Shown here piece by piece: positions 1-11,385 of a DNA stretch of 64,000 nucleotides. The notes below the pieces were generated by a model. That model did not search any database and had not been told where the DNA came from. It saw only the letters and a list, made by a program, of their open reading frames with translations. Both the position numbers and the translations under genes were made by a program. The stretch covers positions 35,699-99,698 of the forward strand of contig RQOL01000733.1 of assembly GCA_013076295.1 (NCBI GenBank), read 5' to 3'. Positions within the stretch are counted from its first letter, which is position 1. Every line of letters starts with the position of its first letter. Source of the stretch: Sanderia malayensis. Taxonomy: Eukaryota; Cnidaria; Scyphozoa; Semaeostomeae; Pelagiidae.

Positions 1-1872
1 ACCTTTTGCGAAAAATATCACAACGCTGTGACGTCACAGTGATGACCCAAAAAAATTTTCCAATGGAGGTCAATGGAATTGTTTGAACTTTTCTGGTTTT
101 ATTTTAATAACTCCACTCCGAGTGGAAATACTTGAGCTCCGGCAGAACCACTATAAGGGCGAATCTTTTAGCAGGCACTTTAAAAATAATTTGTGTGGTT
201 TCTTCAGCGTCCGAGACACAAATTAATTTTGAAAATAGGTACCTCTGAAAAATCATGACGTCTCCCGCGTCCCCATTGCTTCTTCGAGTGTCTGTGACAC
301 ACACGTAGCTCTGATTTCGCTTATCCCAGCTATTACTTTTTGTAATAACTTACTTTAACTTAAAATTACAAATATCGAATTAATTTTGGGCACTTCAGAA
401 ATTAAAATTCCTTCGATATCATGCCCAAAAACTCAAATTTCTGACTTTTTCATTGTTGATTTCGGTCGGCACGGGCCTAAACACTCAGGGGGAAGAATGC
501 TTCGGCCCGGCCCGAGTAAAGCTGAGAGTCACACATTGGGTTTCGAGCTCGTTTACTGCATCTATTGCAGGAATAGCGTTTAATTTTAGCTTTAATCTCA
601 TATTTAATTCTTTCCCAATATCTATCTTTACTTCAAAGCATAAATGGGCGCTATAATGAACAAAATCCTGCTATCCTGGTTGGTGGGTGCGAATGATGTC
701 TGTATGCCATAGAGATAGGATATAAGATAATCTAGAGTGCTAACGGCCGATACTCCCTCTGTATAGCGGGTGAAGCAACAATTTCTAGCCAACCACCCTC
801 CAGCAAAATGGCGGACAAAACTCTACAGCTAGAACTTCACATTTTGAAGTCAAAGTTACATTGATACTTTCAATTAAAAACCTCAAAGAAACATTCTAAT
901 CTTTAAAACATTATATTATATTCATTATACTGAAAGTTCATGGTTGTTTTTACAATATTATTACAATTTACAAACTTTAATGCAATTTGCAACGGCACGA
1001 ATTGTTAGGCCCAGATATCTCTTGGAGGGTGAATTTTTGTATCCCTGTGCTCAAACACTTTGAAAATCTTGCGTCCCTGTGCGCAGTCACAGGGTTTCGA
1101 TGTATCAAGTGGTAAAAAAATGGCCGCCATTGGAGGATTTTTGGCGTCTGGAGGATGAGCCTCGTTCGCACTCTAGATTATCTTATATCCTATCTCTATG
1201 CTGTATGCTGAACTCCTTAAAAATACCTTCTTCCTTTTGATTGGTGTTGAAATAACATCCTTGTAGAAATTATTCAAAAGGGGGGTAAAACAATGCTAAT
1301 AATAAGAACTAGGACAATTTTGTCACCTGTGTAGCATGTTTTATGCCTTTGCTGTCTTTCAATGTCGCCTTTCTTTGGTGTCGTTCTCTTCTTGGTCTTG
1401 TCTTTCTCGTTCTCTTCCTATCTCTGTTCTGCTGTCTGGTGTCTTCTCCTCGCCCCACCCTAAGTGCCTAGCCTCCACACAACAGGACAGGCTAGGCACA
1501 GAGGAAAAATCAAAAATGTTTCGATTCAAATGTCCATTTTATTTAACAACAATTGACCAATCAGCACACTTAGGCTTCCTTCACACGACACCATTTTCAT
1601 TTTGCTTCGGATTCCAGAGGTGAAACGGCGTGCATTTTTTACTCTTCACCACACGACGCCGTTTTCGGCTCTACTAACGGACGGAACGCGAAACGAAACG
1701 AGAAACGGAACCTGGGGCGGAACGGAGCGAAACGGAAAATGCGAAACAATTGTAGAAACACGGGCATGACCGATTACTAAATTAAGGAACGAGCGAAATT
1801 AAGGAACGAACGAATTTTTTCTGCAAAATGTGTAAAATAAAGACCGGAACAACTTTCACATAATGCTAACTA

Positions 1873-2059
1873 CAGTGGAATCCCGCTATAACGAACCCCG
1901 TTTATAACGAACTTCCCGCTATTACGAACTAAAACTCCGGTCCCTTGGATTCTGGGAAGTAGTTCTTCATAAGAAAATGTCCCTTCTGTATAACGAACTC
2001 CCGCTATTGCGAACTATTTTCTCGGTCCCTACAGAGTTCGTTATAGCGGGATTCCACTG
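1873..2059. mobile_element. 187-bp MITE with TA target duplication (Tc1/mariner-pogo type)
   Basis: The ends are an inverted repeat of about 24 bp (CAGTGGAATCCCGCTATAAC... and its reverse complement), flanked by TA on both sides. The interior repeats the motif TAACGAAC. The matching place in the second copy, near 37,714, has a single TA and no element, so it is an empty site. TA duplication and CAGTGG-type termini are typical of the Tc1/mariner/pogo superfamily. There is no coding capacity. Confidence 0.88.
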
Positions 2060-4848
2060 TAGTTAAATGGGGATTCACAACTGGGTTACTCTAACTCGAT
2101 TACAAAAATGGTAACTAAAACTCACAGCACTTGTTCTTGAGCAAAGTTTCTTCTGGTGTTGCGGTTTTCCGCAGTTCCTCGTAGCTCTGGTTTTCAGTTA
2201 ACTCGACAATGAAACGCAGGCATTTCTCTCATGTCAACTTTATTGTAAACTCGAATAATTAAAAGTGACGATTATCACTTCAAAATTATCAAAGATTACA
2301 GTTGAAAGTAAAAGCTCAGCATTCAAGTTAGAAATTAAAGTTAAGAAGAGGAATAATGAGGATACAACTAATTTTAACACTTAAATACCTACCAAATAAG
2401 GATGAATGTTGACAGTAAAAAAATGTAACAAATGAAAATAAATCGGTCAACTAAGCACATGAGAAATTACATAAATATGAAATTAAAGTTTAACTAAAAA
2501 TCATCACGAATTATAGGTTTAAAAGTTCAAAATTCATTTAATGATTAAAAATTAAAAATAATTACTAAATGCAATCCAGTGAATTCAGTTCAATGCTTAA
2601 ACCTATTAAGTATGACGCTATTTTTGTTGTTGATGTTGTTGTTGTCTATTTCCACTCTTTCACGACAGAACCTTTTCCAAATGTTTCAAAAGGAACACCG
2701 GAGAAAGCAGATAAACAGCGCCTACATAGTCCATCTTTGATAAGACGGTAAATTTAAAGGCTTCTTTCTTTTATTGGAAAGGCGTAGGAGTTTTTCTTAT
2801 AAACCAATTAGATTACAGCAATGTTCTCGCTGGAACCTTTTTCAACATTCTTTAGAACTGGAATTTAGCTTAGAAAGCTGTGAAGTTATGAAAGTTGCTT
2901 TCCACTCACAACCATTGTTTTCTTTGAGTTCAAAGCAAGGTTTTTTGACTGAAAGCCAAGAGCTCCACCAACAGTGTCAATTTGGTACTTTACTGTCTGA
3001 ACTTGTTAAGAAGACTCTTGCAAAATGAGATTCTTAACAGTTCCACACACATCTTAACATGTGTATATTTATATGCGTTACTTCTCATGATGTCTCTACA
3101 ACAGATAAGCATAGTCTTCAATCCATTTAAGCATTGCAAATGAGTTGAGCATCATTACAAAGTTTTAAAACCATGTTATTAGATCCAGTATTGTTTTTCT
3201 GCAGCTCTCGCACAGTTTTAAACAGGATTCTCCCTATTTGCCACGTGACTATCTTTCTGCATCTCAAATGGCATCATGCTTTAGTTGGACAGAGTCCTTT
3301 CCATTCCCTGCTTCCCGCGACTGACAACGGTCTCCTCCACTAGGGCTGGTGTGTCATCTGAACTGCTTGTCTTGAAAACACGAGTTGCAAAGTAATTGGT
3401 GACGTGTCTCGTATAAACGAAGACATTCAGCATGGTAAATGTCGCTGCCCGGGAACAAACATCTCCGACCTACTGCCAACTGCTCTCCAGTGTCCAAATA
3501 CATTGTTTCTGTATCCTGTTCAGTGAATTCAAGGTCGTATCTGAACGTCATACCCCAACATGTTCGTTAAAACTAAAATATTATTACATAACATTATTTC
3601 AATAAAATCAATAAAAAAAGGAATAATGTGCAATTCTGTTGGGCTCGGTGGACCAGATAAGTTTTGAATAAATACTAACAAATACGAAAGAATTGCGAAT
3701 ACGATATTTAAATGAATGCCCTAAATATGCTAACGGTGAATGAAATAAGAGATATGATAAAATAAAATAAGAATACACAATGTGCTCTTTCTGTCACCTT
3801 TGCACTAAAAGAGCTCAATATTATAAGAGAAGCTGCAAAACAAAGAAAACAAGTTTTCACCGTCTGGTGATTGCGTCATAGCAAAAAACCAAAGTGACGG
3901 TGAAACCTTGTCGTCTTTGCTCTGGTTTCTAAAATACAACAAAACATAATTACTCTCATCAAAACATCAGATAGAAAAACGTTGTCAGGAAGCTACGAAA
4001 TACGGGAGATGACGCTAACCTACAAAGGGTAATCTAACCTACTTTGTCTAATTAAGCAACCTACTTAGGTCATAAACGCATAAAATATTAAACTACACCC
4101 TCTTAACAGCTAAACAAATCTTATATGGACAAGGGGTCATAAGTATAACAATAATTTATGGTAACTAAAAGCTTCCAGTAGTTAATAAATGCTACGAAAA
4201 GCTTCACTTTCATATTTAAAAGTGAAGCATTTCGTTGTCAAATCGGATGTGTTAAAAAACATATCCTACCAAGAAAGTTCTTGCTAAGACAAGTTTCTTA
4301 ACAGCTGCATTTCCCTATTTACAAGTGTGTGCCATATACATCATTCCTCGGAATGTCATTATTGGGCACTTCTTATGTTCATGTGCCTCTTGTACACATT
4401 TTACACATGCAAATTTTGTAAATTTCCGGTGGAAAAAATAACAGATTTCCAAGTTGAGCCTATGTTCAGAGGCATGCAAAATGAATGCCATTTTCTTGCA
4501 TGTTCGCAAAAGATGATAAACTGTTGCAAAAATTTGCTTCTTCTTGGACTAAAGTCATACAATGGATTTATAAGCTCAAAACAGGGGGAAGAATGAAATA
4601 AGGGGGTTGCATAATGAGTTTATGTGCAAAAACATGATGAAAATTAAAGACCTAACTAAAGAAAGTAGAGCATAACAAGAATAGCCAAAAGAGAGAGAAG
4701 TAAAAACATGGACAAATGAAAATAAAAAAGAAATCAATTTGATAAAGAAAATAATTCTAAAACAAACGAGGAAAATATCTTTGTCAGCAATAAAAAAACT
4801 TACCTTGAGCTTTCTTCATTTGCATTTCCAAATTACCTTTTTTTAATG

Positions 4849-5179
4849 CCGTAAATCCCCGAATTGGCCCCCCCTGGAATAAGCCCCCACCCTAGGACTA
4901 CAAATTGTGAATAAGCCCACATCCCTAACCAGCTGATATTTGCGTATAGCGAGTTCGAGAAAATTTTGCTTTTCTAGCAGTCTTTTCACAAATATCTGAG
5001 CATTCTTCCGATTATCTGTGTTTGCAAAACACTTCGCTGGAACAACTAAACCAATTTCCCGTATCTTTTCCCAGTAAAAATATCAAATTTTGTGCCATAT
5101 TTCAGGTAGCTTTATAAGCCCCCCTCTGAAAATGTCAAAAATAGCTCAACCCCCTGGGGGCTAATTCGAGGATTTACGG
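4849..5179. mobile_element. 331-bp MITE with CCGTAAATCC terminal inverted repeats
   Basis: It starts with CCGTAAATCCCCGAATTG and ends with the near reverse complement, followed inward by C- and G-rich arms (runs of GCCCCC). The corresponding position in the second copy, about 40,531-40,545, lacks the whole segment. The target duplication is not clear because the left flank is a T-run that differs between copies. There is no ORF; it is a non-autonomous DNA element of uncertain superfamily. Confidence 0.72.
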
Positions 5180-6189
5180 TAGTCCACAAATTCCAATTTG
5201 AGCCGGTTTTATTTATCTGTAGATGTAAGGACGTGATCTCTAACCTTGATGGCTCTAAGAGCCTGCTCATACGAGGTGAGCTGGCTCATCGAGGTGGAAT
5301 AGCCGACAGAAGTGAGATCCAGTCGACACAGTGACTGGTATGGGAAAATTCTTTTCTGCGTTTATACATGAGAAATGAGCTATCCAACCCGGTGAGGTGG
5401 AATGAAGTTGTCAATACTTCGCAAACGTGAATATTAAGTCGTAAATATGGTTTCCAAACAACATGGCTGACAAATCCAAACTGGCATCATGGAGAGTTCG
5501 GTCGTCCAATTGGACTATCTGATGCAATTGAACCTATGAAATAGATGTCGGTCGAAAAAAGGAGTGCTTATATAAGAAGGAAAAATCAGGGCAGATACAG
5601 AAAGGGCACCAGCGCATACAAGGCGTAACCCAAAGGCTTGTCTTCAAGTGTAACATTTGCCAAAATGAGTCCATCTGCTCAAAAAAGCTGGACCAAATAA
5701 ACCGTTTGACATTAATGTCAGGTCTGTTCATTGTGCACATGGAATTATTTTGCCATACTCAAAAGTATAGACTCAAAAAGATCGAGTCCTTCTGCTAAAA
5801 AGATATCAATGAAAGCACGACTATAAAGAAGGAAACTGAGGGCCCAAGGGAAAGGTGTGACAGAAAAGGAGACAGGTTATATTGCTCGTGCCTTGGGGGT
5901 TCAGAAAACCCCTGAATGAGACTTACATGTTGGCTTTGCTTTCACTGACAGAAGAATAGAGTCTGTGGAGTCAGAAATAAGATTTGTTGATGAAAAACAA
6001 ATCTTCTCAGTGAAAGAAGAGAAACGAAAACAATTGAAAAAATGACTTATAGTACTTTGACGTGACCCCCATCTTTTTGGGAAAGTTTCGCTTAATTTAA
6101 AACAGTTTTTAAAGTTTTTTGTGTCAGTAGCGGTGCTAATACAGACGGTTATCTTTTTGTTCAGCTTGCAAGTTTTCTGATATTTTTTC

Positions 6190-7430
6190 AAATTTGTTTT
6201 GCCCACATTGCGAGGAACCTGGAGAGAAATCCTTCTGATGATCTTGGTTTTGCTGCTAAAACTATCATCAAGTGCAGTAATTGTGATGAATACTCTCAAG
6301 AAGAATATCTTTCTCAGAGAGTTGGAGAACAAGAAAACAAGAAGAATGCTGCTTTTGAAGTAAATGTTCGTGCAACATTAGCTTTCAGAGGAGTAGGATA
6401 TGGTCATGCAGCAATGAAACAGTGGCGTGGAACTACGAACATGTCAGCAGTGTTAAGCAAGGCCTCTTTCATAGAAATCAACAACAGACTGGAAGATGCT
6501 GCAGCAAAGACATTCAATTCCATAAGCCTGCAATCACGAGAGATCACAAAAGAAGCATATGGAGATGTTGGCATAAAAGAAGACAAGGATGGCATACTAG
6601 ACATTGCTGTATCATATGATGGAGCTTGGCAAAGACGTGGACATGTTTCACATAATGGTGCTGCTTCCACAATTGACCTTCTTACTGGATTGCCAATTGA
6701 CCATGAAGTGTTGTCTAATTATTGTTCCAAATAACTCCTGAAGAAAGAAAAACGGATGAATGGAAAAAAACCATGCAGCTAATTGTTTAAAGAATTTTAA
6801 TGGAACAGCAGGAGCTATGGAAGTAGAGGCAGCAAAGAATCTTTGGGAAAGATCAGTAGAGCAACATAAGCTAAGGTATACTACAATGCTTTGTGATGGC
6901 GACAGCAAAGCATTTAGGGCAGTAAATGAATGAAAGTATATGGTGATGGTGTTGAAATTGAAAAGAAGGATTGCCTTAACCATGTATCCAAGAGAATGGA
7001 CACTACTTTAAGAGATGCAGTTGCTGTTAATAAGGCTCAGAAGAAGTCAATCTCAGGGAAAGGGAACTGACACAAATAAAGATGAAGAAAATTCAAAATT
7101 ATTATGGAAAAGCAATAAAACACAATGCTGAAGACCCAAAGCTTTGCCAAAGAAGAATAATGACTATTTTGTTTCATCTTTCCAGTACTGACACAAACCC
7201 AAAGCATGTTCATTGCCCACCTGGTGAAACTCTTGGTGCTTCTGGCAGAGGGCCAATGCAAAAGGGGAAGATCCAGGAGGACACAAAGAGCATGAAATCC
7301 TCCCACCAGATGTTGGTTCACGGCTTGTGCCAATATTCCAGAAGCTCTCTCATGAGGAGCTGATAAAACAGTGTGCCTTAAAAAAGACACAGAATCCCAA
7401 CGAGTCTCTTCGCAAGATTATTTGAAAAAT
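6190..7430 (+). pseudogene. Mutator-like (MULE) transposase, decayed
   Basis: Read across several frames, this gives the animal Mutator transposase pattern. In order: a CPHCEEPGE / CSNCDEYSQ zinc pair near 6,200-6,290; FEVNVRATLAFRGVGYGHAA near 6,360-6,410; DIAVSYDGAWQRRGHVSHNG near 6,600-6,660; GAMEVEAAKNLWERSVEQ near 6,810-6,860; the DGDSKAF motif near 6,897; IQNYYGKAIKHN near 7,090; and FHLSSTDTNPKHVHCPPGE near 7,170. The order fits the Mutator family (Pfam Mutator, PF20700). At least four frameshifts or stops interrupt it, including the stops after NYCSK at 6,732 and after AVNE at 6,931. It would have been a cut-and-paste transposase. A C-terminal tail of the same family lies far downstream at 29,794. 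The segment is absent from copy B. Confidence 0.8.
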
Positions 7431-7495
7431 CTATCCAAAAGCTATATAATCTCTATGAACAAGACACCATATCGTTAAAAATTCAACTACTTAGA

Positions 7496-7609
7496 AAGCT
7501 TTTCAAAATCTGATGACAAGTCTGATTGCAAAATAAAGCGAAGAATTGCATTAAGTAAAGAGGCATTTGTGGCAATTCTCCAGCGAAGGCGCATAGCATC
7601 GCAGCGCTA
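7496..7609 (+). pseudogene. LINE reverse transcriptase fragment
   Basis: One frame reads SDDKSDCKIKRRIALSKEAF and ends at a stop near 7,607. The pattern IKRRI-L-K-AF is characteristic of the segment just after the RT palm in several non-LTR retrotransposon clades (EI-RRI-LAK-AF). Only about 35 codons remain, with no flanking LINE sequence I can read. It could be chance similarity. Confidence 0.35.
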
Positions 7610-8085
7610 ACCACACAGCATTGTGATATTTACCTACCTATGATTCATCATTTAGTTCTAGAAGATTCTTTAGACTTTGCTTACGTAAATACCTCATCTT
7701 CGAAACGAGGCAGAAAACTGACTAAGTCTTAGGTGTGTTAGCCGACTTATGTATCTTTTTCTTATTGGAAGCTTTTTTACTCTTATTTCACCGAAAAACT
7801 CCTTATTTAACCTTATATGGCTAAATGTAAGCACGATTCTTTCCGTTGTAAAACACGTTGTAGTTGTAATGAGTCAGTGTATCAGTCCTTCTATAATATC
7901 GCAGAGTGTGTACGCATTTTTGGTAGCGATATAAGTGTTATGTAACGAAGAACGTCTATTTCTTGAGTGAATTCTGAGATACAACTATAGAAGAATGAGG
8001 GAGAGCCGAGAAATCTCCACAGCATTCAAGAAAAAGAGATCTGTTTTAACAAGCTCAAACATTACCATGTCGTCAACGAGACAGA
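7610..8085. other. No recognisable feature
   Basis: AT-rich sequence between a LINE fragment and a hAT fragment. The only open frame is about 60 codons with a hydrophobic, unfamiliar product. I see no repeat termini, RNA gene or regulatory motif. Confidence 0.5.
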
Positions 8086-8089
8086 GAAT

Positions 8090-9105
8090 CTCCCAACTCT
8101 ATTCAGATGAGATACATTTAAAAAATTGACATCAAACCTGGGGTTTTCGCTGAAAGAAGCACGAAATTGGTTCTCCAAGAGCAAAATCAGACGAGAAGCA
8201 TTTCATGGTTTCTTTGATGTGATGAATTTGGATAATCAGCGATGTGGTACTCCATTACGATTACAAAGTACTGTGAAACTCGCCGGTAAATTCGTGGTAA
8301 AGTAATGCACAATATCTTAATCAACTGGGAGGAACTAAAAGCATACTTTCTCGTTGTTGGGTTTTCATCTTCCCAAAGCATCAAATTTAAGGCAAGATTG
8401 GTACATGAATTGTCTGCAGGTCCAGTGAGCTATTTATATGTTCAGTTTGCAACTCCAATCACAGCAGAGTTCGAAGCAGTTAATGCTCTATTTCAGTCTA
8501 CCAATGCAGACCGGAAAACCTGAAGAAAGAGCTTCAGCTACATTACAAAAGTCTCAAGAAGAAAGTGTTTAATGCTGACGGAAGTTGCAACTCGATTGCC
8601 TACATTGATTTTGGGTGCAAATTTATTACGAAAGCCAGAAAATAGGTCTCCAGCAATCAATCTGTTGATGCAGAAAAGAATTTGATGGCAATCAACGGAA
8701 GTTGCCTTTAAACAGGAAATGTGTTTAATGGCCTGAGATACTTTAGTCCAGACCATGTATTAAGTCAAACTGCACAAAAGTCATTCAAATAAATGCTATT
8801 TGGCCATATAAGATGTGAAAAAAGCGATTTGATCAAAAACAAATACAGAAAAATCCAATTGGCCAACTGAGTCGATGAGATACTTTTTGGCGAAAGTATC
8901 CCAGAAGATACGGTAAAGTTTGGTCGGAAGTATCAAAGTATAAGAATTCTGATGGAAACATGCCATTCAAGCTTCTTGCAGAATATGCATTGTCGTGCCT
9001 ATGCGTACCTGCAAACAATGCCGTAGGGGACATTGAATTGACTGCATTTGATGCAATAGTCAAAGGAAGAATCAAAGACTGTTGTGTCGTACCAGTCGGT
9101 ATGTT
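8090..9105 (+). pseudogene. hAT transposase C-terminal half, decayed (ZNF862/KIAA1586-like)
   Basis: The remnants follow the animal hAT C-terminal layout: a TPLRLQST stretch near 8,235; INWEELKAYF near 8,323; IKFKARLVHELSAGPVSYLY near 8,385; FEAVNALFQSTNAD near 8,470; a KKELQLHYKSLKKKVFNADG stretch near 8,525; DFGCKFITKA near 8,610; RYFSPDHVLSQ near 8,740; and FKLLAEYALSCLCVPANNAV near 8,966, which corresponds to the dimerisation domain. Three or more frameshifts separate these pieces, and the N-terminal BED and catalytic parts are missing. At about 9,070 the reading passes straight into the end of an exon of the multi-exon gene (U1), which implies a deletion breakpoint there. Parts of the family appear again at 30,635, 44,165, 50,900, 58,860 and 60,995. 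Confidence 0.72.
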
Positions 9106-9227
9106 TAACAACCCACCAGCTCGCTTTTTCATTTTAACAGCTCAAATATATTCAACCTGGTGTAATAGCATATAATTTCACGCATTCGTAATACTACGAC
9201 ACGCATTGAGCATTGAGCTGTTTCAAT

Positions 9228-11024
9228 ATGGCCGCTGCTGTTACTGAAGAGTCGTTCCAGGATTGCTGGTTTAGCGAGGAACACGTCATGTCGGAAAGCG
9301 GAATAGTTATGGGTAAGGAAGTATTGTGTGAACTGATTTTAAATAAAATAAGGAAAATTCAAAAAAGCAAAGCTCGAGCAGACTCCAACGCTGTTTGCAA
9401 AGGCCTAAGCAAGGATCATGGCCTAGACGAAAAAACTGTTCTGATGTGTTTGGATTATATGTTTCTCACCAAACTAATTGATAAAAAGTTCCACAGAGGA
9501 AAAGAGTCATTGAGAATAAAAGAGAAAGATACAGATACAGGGAATATGGACGAGTATTTAGAAGAATCTTCGGATGCAGAGAAGCTCGAAAGAAACGGAG
9601 ACAATGAGGAAAACGACGAGCAAAGTAAAGGTAAAGCAAGGAGAATATCGAACGACGAGGAGAGGATATTAGAGTTAAGAAGTGAGCTGACGAACACAGC
9701 AGAACAACAGGAGAAATTAATGGTGGACGAAGATAACAGAGAAAGCCTAGTACAAGAAGACGAAAATACTGATCATGTTCAGAACACCAATGGACACAAT
9801 ACCCCAGGAAGGGATAATCGTTCAATCTCAATTTCGTCCGATTTTTCTTGCGACGAAGTTATGGAGTATACAGAGGCCCAATGGGGTGGTTCAAAACAAG
9901 GACAGGAACATGTAGTAAAAGACACTACAAGTCGAAGATTGGATGAGATGGAAAGAAAAATTGATGAAATCATGAGCAAAATAAATGGAGCTGAGCAAGG
10001 CAGAATGAGAGACGATGAAAGAAAACGGTCTGAGGAAATGCTTATAAGATTGGGCAAGTTAGAAGAAAAGAACAAACAATTAAAAGATGAAAACATGGCA
10101 TTAAAGTTGGAAAATTTTGATTTGAAACAGAAAGCTAAATACACACAAGTACCTGCCAGAGTCAGAGAAGATCCATGGAAATTCCCAAACGCCGTTCGAC
10201 CACGCTCAGAAAAAGCTTCTGCAACAAAAGATCACAAAACAATGGAAAACCATGGAAATAGTACAACAGCTATCAGAGAAAACTCAGAAAACTCAGAAAT
10301 TCCTCCAGGGAACATTGATTCTACTGATTTCACCTATGCAGATGCCGTAGTACATGGACAAAGAAGTTATGCAAGAGCGCAGTCAACAGCAACAAGCTCT
10401 GCGATGCATGGAGAAAAAGAAACAAGTTTAAATAGGAAAGAGGTGGGAACAGAAATCGGAAATTGTTTTGGAGCTGACAGGCAATTTCAACACTATCAAA
10501 GAAATAATTATCCTGCAAATGGACAAAAGCCCAAGTTCATCATCGTAGGAGACTCAATGACCAAAAAGATCAGGAGGAAAGAAATCAACGATGAGGCCAG
10601 AGATTATCATGTTCTTGTAAAATCTTTTCCAGGAGCAACAGTTGAAAAGATGAAATATTATTTGGAGCCAGAGATCATGTCCAACCCTGAAGGAGTCATT
10701 ATACATTGCGGAACGAATAATTTACGAAACGAAAGCCCTGAAAGCGTCGCAAATAAGATCGTAGAACTGGCGATGGAGGCAAAGAAACGCACACAACATG
10801 TGGCTGTATCCAGTTTAGTTATGAGAACAGATTCAAACGAGCTTGATCTAAAGAGAGCCAGGGTAAATACATTACTTCAAAGATATTTGGTAAGCCTACC
10901 AGTTGACTTTATTATGCATAACAATATTTCAGGTAGTCATTTAGATAATTGGGGTCTCCACTTGAATTTTAAAGGGACAAACATTATGAGTAGAAATTTT
11001 TTATCCTATTTAAATTACGATTGA
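9228..11024 (+). CDS. LINE ORF1 protein with coiled coil and SGNH esterase-like domain
   Basis: This 598-residue open frame is intact from the ATG at 9,228. An upstream TTG at 9,213 is in frame, but the first ATG is the sensible start. Residues 1-95 form an unfamiliar basic N-terminal region. Residues 100-230 are highly acidic and charged. Residues 235-303 are a lysine/glutamate heptad stretch predicted to be a coiled coil. Residues about 435-597 look like an SGNH hydrolase: GDSM with the candidate nucleophile serine near 443, GTNN near 495-498 and GLHLNFKG near 575 with the expected histidine. The usual aspartate just before GLH is not obvious, so catalysis is uncertain. CR1 ORF1 proteins are known to carry such esterase domains and to bind RNA or membranes in the retrotransposition particle. 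ORF2 follows after a 361-bp gap. The intact state suggests recent insertion. Confidence 0.9.
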   Translation: MAAAVTEESFQDCWFSEEHVMSESGIVMGKEVLCELILNKIRKIQKSKARADSNAVCKGLSKDHGLDEKTVLMCLDYMFLTKLIDKKFHRGKESLRIKEKDTDTGNMDEYLEESSDAEKLERNGDNEENDEQSKGKARRISNDEERILELRSELTNTAEQQEKLMVDEDNRESLVQEDENTDHVQNTNGHNTPGRDNRSISISSDFSCDEVMEYTEAQWGGSKQGQEHVVKDTTSRRLDEMERKIDEIMSKINGAEQGRMRDDERKRSEEMLIRLGKLEEKNKQLKDENMALKLENFDLKQKAKYTQVPARVREDPWKFPNAVRPRSEKASATKDHKTMENHGNSTTAIRENSENSEIPPGNIDSTDFTYADAVVHGQRSYARAQSTATSSAMHGEKETSLNRKEVGTEIGNCFGADRQFQHYQRNNYPANGQKPKFIIVGDSMTKKIRRKEINDEARDYHVLVKSFPGATVEKMKYYLEPEIMSNPEGVIIHCGTNNLRNESPESVANKIVELAMEAKKRTQHVAVSSLVMRTDSNELDLKRARVNTLLQRYLVSLPVDFIMHNNISGSHLDNWGLHLNFKGTNIMSRNFLSYLNYD

Positions 11025-11385
11025 CCATTACCATGTTCTTCAGGTTCAGGTTTTGGGAATATTGATGTAGCCTTACTAGATAATTTTACTGGTTCATTTG
11101 AGGATTCGATAGATTCAAACCCAATATCGGTAAAATCTCCGTTAGGCCTTGAAAACCGGCAAGTTCCATTAGAATCAAGGGGTAGTCCACTATTTGAATC
11201 TGTTCAAGAATTTTCAACTAATGTATCTCTTGAGTCAGGGGTTTGTAATGATATTGAAAATAACCTTAATTCTACGGAGTTGCTAGGACAACATTCTGGA
11301 GAATTTTCTACTTCAGACACTTTTCCTAGTCCTTCCCTTACTGACTGCATCTTCACAGTCTGATATTTCTGATTTCCCCGACGAT
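11025..11385 (+). other. Remnant N-terminal leader of LINE ORF2
   Basis: One frame is open from just after the ORF1 stop to a TGA at about 11,362. Its product is serine- and acid-rich and contains SLTDCIFTV near its end. The ORF2 frame itself is open only from about 11,350 (SDISDFPDDL). The simplest reading is one continuous ORF2 leader broken by a single frameshift between about 11,290 and 11,360. I recognise no domain. Confidence 0.5.

Larger units (their letters stand above)
1..5925 (+). repeat. Copy A, first block of the long direct duplication
   Basis: This block matches 36,349-42,799 in the same orientation with only a few differences per 60-base line. Shared landmarks are the ACGTCACAG palindrome region near 30, the GAAACG-rich tract near 1,690, the GTT microsatellite near 2,625 and the poorly coding stretch from 3,000 to 5,750. 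I recognise no protein domain in it apart from the two MITEs listed separately. The short open frames on both strands are not supported: their conservation between copies is no better than that of the surrounding non-coding bases. The match ends at 5,925, where copy B jumps to sequence equivalent to 18,401. Confidence 0.85.

Noticed and set aside
104..304. Minus-strand open frame also present at 36,454-36,651
   Set aside because: The two frames resemble each other only because the DNA is duplicated; the non-coding flanks are just as similar, and the frame starts differ.
5901..6332. Minus-strand open frame of 143 codons
   Set aside because: It overlaps the MULE transposase remnant on the plus strand, has no domain pattern and is serine/phenylalanine-rich, as antisense frames often are.
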